64,000 bases of DNA, taken from NCBI RefSeq assembly GCF_039533685.1, contig NZ_BAAATZ010000009.1, forward strand, positions 248,001 to 312,000, read 5' to 3'. Both the position numbers and the translations under genes were made by a program. Origin of the DNA: Actinocorallia aurantiaca. GTDB lineage: Bacteria > Actinomycetota > Actinomycetes > Streptosporangiales > Streptosporangiaceae. This document shows positions 60,106 through 64,000 of this stretch, piece by piece. Each line of letters begins with the position of its first letter. Positions within the stretch are counted from its first letter, which is position 1. A model generated the notes under the pieces. That model did not search any database and was not told the origin of the DNA. It saw only the letters and a program-made list of their open reading frames with translations.

Positions 60106-60440
60106 AGCTCATCACCGCGATCATCAAGCCCTTCAAGCTCGACGACGTGAAGGCCGCCCTGGAGACCTTCGGGGTCAAGGGGATGACGGTCAGCGAGGCC
60201 AGCGGGTTCGGCCGCCAGAAGGGCCACACCGAGGTCTACCGCGGTGCCGAGTACAAGGTCGACGTCGTGCCGAAGATCCGGCTCGAGGTCCTGGTCGACG
60301 ACGAGGACCTCGAGGAGGTCATCGACGTGGTCGTGAAGGCCGCGCAGACCGGCAAGATCGGCGACGGCAAGGTCTGGGCGACCCCGGTCGAGACGGTCGT
60401 CCGGGTGCGGACCGGAGAGACCGGAGCCGAGGCCCTCTAA
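60102..60440 (+). CDS. glnK: nitrogen regulatory PII protein
   Basis: A 112-residue trimeric signal protein: MKLITAIIKPFKLDDVKAALETFGVKGMTVSEASGFGRQKGHTEVYRGAEYKVDVVPK. The T-loop Tyr51 (RGAEY) is present as the modification site; actinomycetes adenylylate it through GlnD. The C-terminal TGKIGDGKVWATPVETVVRVRTGETG is complete. It would block AmtB when nitrogen is plentiful. Its start overlaps the end of amtB. Confidence 0.97.
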   Translation: MKLITAIIKPFKLDDVKAALETFGVKGMTVSEASGFGRQKGHTEVYRGAEYKVDVVPKIRLEVLVDDEDLEEVIDVVVKAAQTGKIGDGKVWATPVETVVRVRTGETGAEAL

Positions 60441-60467
60441 GCGGGCAGCGGGTTCGGGGGAGAGCGC

Positions 60468-60500
60468 AGGGGCGTTCCGGAGAAGATCCGGGACGCCCCT
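60468..60500 (+). terminator. hairpin between glnK and glnD
   Basis: AGGGGCGT plus CCGG pair with CCGG plus ACGCCCCT (60468-60500) apart from one mismatch (T-G). As glnD follows 25 bp later without a clear promoter, it is likely a partial terminator that lowers glnD expression. Confidence 0.65.
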
Positions 60501-60524
60501 AACTCTGTCGGGAGGTAGAGGGAT

Positions 60525-62777
60525 TTGCGGAGTTTCGCGGACGAACGCGCGGCCAGGGTCGCCGAACTGGACGCCTGGCTGGCCGGCCTGGTGGGAGACG
60601 AGCCGGGGGTGGCGCTGCTGGCCGTCGGCAGCTTCGGGCGGGGCGACCTGACCCCCGGCGGAGACCTCGATCTGGTGCTGCTGCACGACGGCAGGGACGA
60701 CATCGGGGAGTTCGCCGAGAAGATCTGGTACCCGGTCTGGGACCGGGGCCTGAGACTCGACCACTCCGTCCGCACCGTCGCAGAGGCCAGGGACGTCGCG
60801 GCGGAGGACATCAAGGCGGTCATGGGACTGCTGCGCACCCGGCTGATCGCGGGGGACCCGAAGCTGGCCGAGGAGGTGCGCGGCGCCGTCCTGGCCGACT
60901 GGAGGGCCGCGGCCAAGACCCGGCTGCCGGAGCTCGCCCGGATGACCAGGGAGCGCTGGGAGCGACTGGGGGAACTGGCGTTCCTGCAGGAGGGGGACCT
61001 CAAGGACGCTCACGGCGGGCTGCGGGACGTCCACGTGATGGAGGCGGTCGTGGCCACCTGGGTGGTGCCCCCGCCGGGCCCCCGGGTCAAGGCGGCCTAC
61101 GGGCGGCTGCTGGAGATCCGCCACGCGCTGCACGCCGTCACCGGGCGCTCAGGCGACCGGCTCCTGCTGCAGGAGCAGGATCCCGTCGCCGACCACCTGG
61201 GGCTGAAGGACGTCTACGAGCTGCTGGGGACGGTCGCCGAATGCGCGAGGACGATCACCTACGCCGGTGAGCACGTCTGGCGCCACGTCGAACGGCAGGG
61301 CACGTCGCCGAGCAGGAGCGAGCGCCGTCCGCTGGCCGACGGGTTCGTCGAGTTCGCGGGCGAGACCGTCCTGGCCCGCGACGCGGACCTGGCCGACCCG
61401 TCCCTGCCGCTGCGGGCCGCCGCCGCGGCCGCGCACGCGGGGCTTCCGCTGGCGCCCGCGACCGTGGAGCAGCTCGCGAAGTCCTTCACCGGGCTGCCCG
61501 ACCCCTGGCCGGAGCGGGCGCGCACCGCGCTGGTGTCGCTGCTGGGCGCCGGTCCCGCCGCGATCGGCGCCTGGGAGGCGCTCGACCAGGCCAGCCTGGT
61601 GGTGCGGATGATCCCCGACTGGTCGCGGGTGCGGAACAGGCCGCAGCGCAACGCCGTCCACAAGTACACCGTCGACCGGCACCTGGTGGAGGCCGCGGCG
61701 CGGGCCGCCGGCCTCACCCGCGAGGTGGCCCGGCCCGACCTGCTGCTGGTCGGCGCGCTGCTGCACGACATCGGCAAGGACGGCTCCGGGCGCGACCACT
61801 CCGTGGTGGGCGCGGAGTACACCCGTCCGCTCGCGGCCCGGCTCGGCTTCCCTCCCGAGGACGTGGACATCCTGGAGCGGGTGGTTCTGCACCACCTGTT
61901 GCTGCCCGACACCGCCACCCGACGGGATCTGGACGATCCGCTGACGATCGAGACCGCGGCGAAAGCGGTCGGCTCTCCGGTGGTGCTGGAGCTGCTGCAC
62001 GCCATCGCCGTCGCAGACGCCGGCGCGACCGGGCCCGCGGCCTGGGGCGGCTGGAAGGCGAGGCTGATCGACGAGCTGGTGCGGCGCACCGACAAGCTGC
62101 TGCAGGGGGACGCGCCGCCGCGCACCCCCGAGCCGACCGCGGGCCAGCTGGCGCTCGCCCGGCACGACGGGGTGGCCGTGCGGGTGAGCAGCGGCTCGGT
62201 GCGCGGCTCGTGGGCCAAGCACACCGGGGGAGGGCTGACGGTCACCGTCGTGGCCGCCGACCGCCAGGGGCTGCTGTGGCAGGCGGCCGGGGTATTGGCG
62301 CTGCACCGGCTGGTGCTGCGGACGGCGCGGACGTTCTCGCACGGCGGCGGCAACGCGGTGATCGAGTTCACCGCCCAGCCGGAGTTCGGCAGCCCGCCGG
62401 ACCCGGCCTCGATCGAGGCGGACCTGCGCCGGGTGCTGGCGGGGCGGCTGGACGTCGCGGACCGGCTGGAGAAGCGCGCGGCGTCCGTCCGCAACCGGCG
62501 GGGGGTGCCGGTGGCGCCGCCGAAGGTGAACCTCGTGGAGGAGGCCTCGCAGACCGCGACGGTGGTGGAGGTTCGCGCTTCCGACCGGCCGGGGCTGCTG
62601 TGGCGCATCGGACGGGTCTTCGGCGAGCTCGGGCTGCACATCAGGGCGGCGAAGGTGGACACGCTGGGCTCGGAGGCCGTCGACGTCTTCTACGTGGTGG
62701 ACGGGGAGGGGCTGCCCGTCTCCGACCAGGCGGTCCTCGCCGACGTCCAGGAGCGCATTCTCGCGGCCCTCGGCTGA
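60525..62777 (+). CDS. glnD: PII nucleotidyltransferase/removing enzyme GlnD
   Basis: A 750-residue enzyme modifying PII in response to glutamine. The nucleotidyltransferase motif GSFGRGDLTPGGDLDLVLL begins at residue 35. The HD domain (HDIGKDGSGRDHSVVGAEYTRPLAARLGFP) at about 410-440 removes the group. Two C-terminal ACT domains (about 565-650 and 680-750: VVAADRQGLLWQAAGVLA and VRASDRPGLLWRIGRVFGEL) sense glutamine. Starts at TTG 60525 with GGAGGT 8 nt upstream. In this group it is probably an adenylyltransferase. Shares an operon with amtB and glnK. Confidence 0.95.
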   Translation: MRSFADERAARVAELDAWLAGLVGDEPGVALLAVGSFGRGDLTPGGDLDLVLLHDGRDDIGEFAEKIWYPVWDRGLRLDHSVRTVAEARDVAAEDIKAVMGLLRTRLIAGDPKLAEEVRGAVLADWRAAAKTRLPELARMTRERWERLGELAFLQEGDLKDAHGGLRDVHVMEAVVATWVVPPPGPRVKAAYGRLLEIRHALHAVTGRSGDRLLLQEQDPVADHLGLKDVYELLGTVAECARTITYAGEHVWRHVERQGTSPSRSERRPLADGFVEFAGETVLARDADLADPSLPLRAAAAAAHAGLPLAPATVEQLAKSFTGLPDPWPERARTALVSLLGAGPAAIGAWEALDQASLVVRMIPDWSRVRNRPQRNAVHKYTVDRHLVEAAARAAGLTREVARPDLLLVGALLHDIGKDGSGRDHSVVGAEYTRPLAARLGFPPEDVDILERVVLHHLLLPDTATRRDLDDPLTIETAAKAVGSPVVLELLHAIAVADAGATGPAAWGGWKARLIDELVRRTDKLLQGDAPPRTPEPTAGQLALARHDGVAVRVSSGSVRGSWAKHTGGGLTVTVVAADRQGLLWQAAGVLALHRLVLRTARTFSHGGGNAVIEFTAQPEFGSPPDPASIEADLRRVLAGRLDVADRLEKRAASVRNRRGVPVAPPKVNLVEEASQTATVVEVRASDRPGLLWRIGRVFGELGLHIRAAKVDTLGSEAVDVFYVVDGEGLPVSDQAVLADVQERILAALG

Positions 62778-62916
62778 TATAGCGATATGGCCGATGTGGG
62801 TTATTAGTCGACTATTCAGCTGATGGAGGGAAAGAGGTCATTCCCTGCCTTCTTCCCGGTCGCCGGACGGCTCCAGAGTCTTCCCCGGCGGAAGCCGCAT
62901 GGGAAGGAAGACGGAC

Positions 62917-63033
62917 ATGGCCTGGAGCGCCCTCTCGATCACCGTGTCCCTGGGCGCGCTGCTGGCCCCGCTGATCCTCACCGTCTCGCTGCGCCCGGCG
63001 CCGGGATCGGACGCCGTCGCCGGGGACGGGTGA
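62917..63033 (+). CDS. single-pass membrane microprotein
   Basis: A 38-residue frame from ATG 62917, with AAGGAAG about 7 nt upstream; an in-frame ATG at 62899 would add six residues. WSALSITVSLGALLAPLILTVSLR is one transmembrane helix followed by a short charged tail. Length and ribosome site argue for a real gene, but it could be chance. The preceding gap (62778-62916) is AT-rich with a TAGTCGACTA palindrome at 62805-62814. Confidence 0.45.
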   Translation: MAWSALSITVSLGALLAPLILTVSLRPAPGSDAVAGDG

Positions 63034-63133
63034 GGGGCGGGAAGGGCCTGTCCCCGCGCTCGCGGGCGCGCGACATGCCGCGCGGCGGATAGGCTTGGAG
63101 AGTTCTCATCAGGCGTCGGGCTAGGACGGGCAA

Positions 63134-64000
63134 GTGTTCGAGAATCTCTCCGATCGGTTGACCTCGGTCTTCACCAACCTGCGCAGCAAGGGCAGGTTGT
63201 CCGAGGCCGACATCAACGCCACCGCACGGGAGATCCGGGTCGCGCTGCTCGAGGCGGACGTGGCGCTGCCGGTGGTCAAGGACTTCATCGCGCGCATCAA
63301 GGAGCGCGCCCAGGGCTCCGAGGTCTCCCAGGCCCTCAACCCGGCGCAGCAGGTCGTCAAGATCGTCAATGACGAGCTGATCGAGATCCTGGGCGGGGAG
63401 ACCCGGCGAGTGCGCTTCGCCAAGACCCCGCCGACCGTGATCATGCTGGCCGGCCTGCAGGGCGCGGGCAAGACCACCCTGGCGGGCAAGCTGGCCCGCT
63501 GGCTCAGGGAAGAGGGCCACACCCCGCTGCTGGTCGCCTGCGACCTCCAGCGCCCCAACGCCGTCCAGCAGCTCCAGGTGATGGGCGAGCGGGCCGGGGT
63601 CGCGGTGTACGCGCCCGAGCCGGGCAACGGCGTGGGCGACCCGGTGCGCGTCGCGCAGGCCTCCATCGCCGAGGCCAAGCGCGCCCAGCACGACGTGGTG
63701 ATCATCGACACCGCGGGCCGCCTGGGCATCGACTCCGAGATGATGCAGCAGGCGATCGACATCCGCCGGGCCACCGAGCCCGAAGAGGTGCTGTTCGTCG
63801 TCGACGCCATGGTCGGCCAGGACGCGGTGAACACCGCCCAGGCCTTCATGGACGGCGTCGGCTTCGACGGGGTCGTGCTGACCAAGCTGGACGGCGACGC
63901 CCGGGGCGGCGCCGCGCTGTCGGTCCGCCAGATCACCGGGCGGCCGATCATGTTCGCGTCCACCGGTGAGAAGCTCGAGGACTTCGACCTGTTCCACCCC
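63134..64000 (+). CDS. ffh: signal recognition particle protein Ffh (5' part)
   Basis: The first 289 codons of the SRP54 GTPase; the gene runs off the window. MFENLSDRLTSVFTNLRSKGRLSEADINATAREIRVALLEADVALPVVKDFIARIKERA is the N domain. The G domain shows LAGLQGAGKTTLAGKLARWL (P-loop), VACDLQRPNAVQQLQ, IIDTAGRLGIDSEMM and LTKLDGDARGGAALSVRQITGRPIMF. The methionine-rich M domain, which binds 4.5S RNA and signal sequences, must follow outside. GTG 63134 start. Confidence 0.96.
   Translation, partial: MFENLSDRLTSVFTNLRSKGRLSEADINATAREIRVALLEADVALPVVKDFIARIKERAQGSEVSQALNPAQQVVKIVNDELIEILGGETRRVRFAKTPPTVIMLAGLQGAGKTTLAGKLARWLREEGHTPLLVACDLQRPNAVQQLQVMGERAGVAVYAPEPGNGVGDPVRVAQASIAEAKRAQHDVVIIDTAGRLGIDSEMMQQAIDIRRATEPEEVLFVVDAMVGQDAVNTAQAFMDGVGFDGVVLTKLDGDARGGAALSVRQITGRPIMFASTGEKLEDFDLFHP

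Overview
This is about 64 kb of very GC-rich chromosome from a high-GC Gram-positive actinomycete. Codon use (GC-rich third positions, frequent GTG and TTG starts), zinc-type L28 and L32, an NdgR-type IclR gene divergent from leuCD, a mycothiol-type DinB protein and the core gene order all point to Actinomycetota. The arrangement suggests a Streptosporangiales or Thermomonosporaceae-like organism, which is inference, not something the sequence proves. I see no rRNA, tRNA, CRISPR array, prophage or biosynthetic gene cluster.

Region 1 (1-24.8 kb) is mostly accessory. It opens with a small membrane protein, then a near-canonical rifamycin monooxygenase (rox). About 120 bp upstream of rox is a 19-bp inverted repeat that looks like the rifamycin-associated element. 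Next come a transmembrane Ser/Thr kinase, several proteins of unknown function, a DinB-like protein, the decayed remains of a second kinase-type sensor domain, and a ThDP-dependent pyruvate oxidase/dehydrogenase. A UvrD-like HelD/HelR-type RNA-polymerase-binding helicase follows. A catalytically intact TnpB unit with a recognisable omegaRNA end sits between a duplicated 3' fragment of the neighbouring giant repeat protein gene and a decayed YoeB toxin fragment. The 1165-residue repeat protein is next. Then come a PNPOx-like protein and a divergent MocR/PdxR-type regulator sharing a cluster of AGTGG half-sites, a DMT exporter, two acyl-CoA synthetases and a methyltransferase.

Region 2 (25-38.9 kb) starts with a carbohydrate/lipid utilisation pair (HSL-family esterase and GH3 glucosidase). 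It continues into conserved backbone: ndgR and leuCD (leucine biosynthesis), a HU-type protein, a small cold-shock-like protein, cofC (coenzyme F420), gpsA (phospholipid precursor) and ddl (peptidoglycan). A secreted beta-propeller lipoprotein, a half-length acetamidase/formamidase-type protein, a DUF3515 lipoprotein and a stand-alone Lrp ligand-binding domain follow.

Region 3 (38.9-64 kb) is the actinobacterial core cluster: thiL, thiD, rpmB, a DAK2 protein, recG, rsmD, coaD, yceD, rpmF, rnc, mutM, acyP, smc, ftsY, amtB, glnK, glnD and ffh (cut by the window end). It joins thiamine synthesis, ribosome assembly and rRNA processing, DNA repair, chromosome organisation, SRP targeting and the PII/ammonium nitrogen-control module. 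Inserted between recG and rsmD is a HEAT-repeat protein preceded by a 24-residue cysteine-type leader peptide, which suggests control by attenuation.

The points most worth a second look are the RAE-rox pair with a HelD/HelR-type helicase nearby, the TnpB element whose guide matches the adjacent resident gene, the cysteine leader before the HEAT-repeat gene, and the PdxR-like operator cluster.
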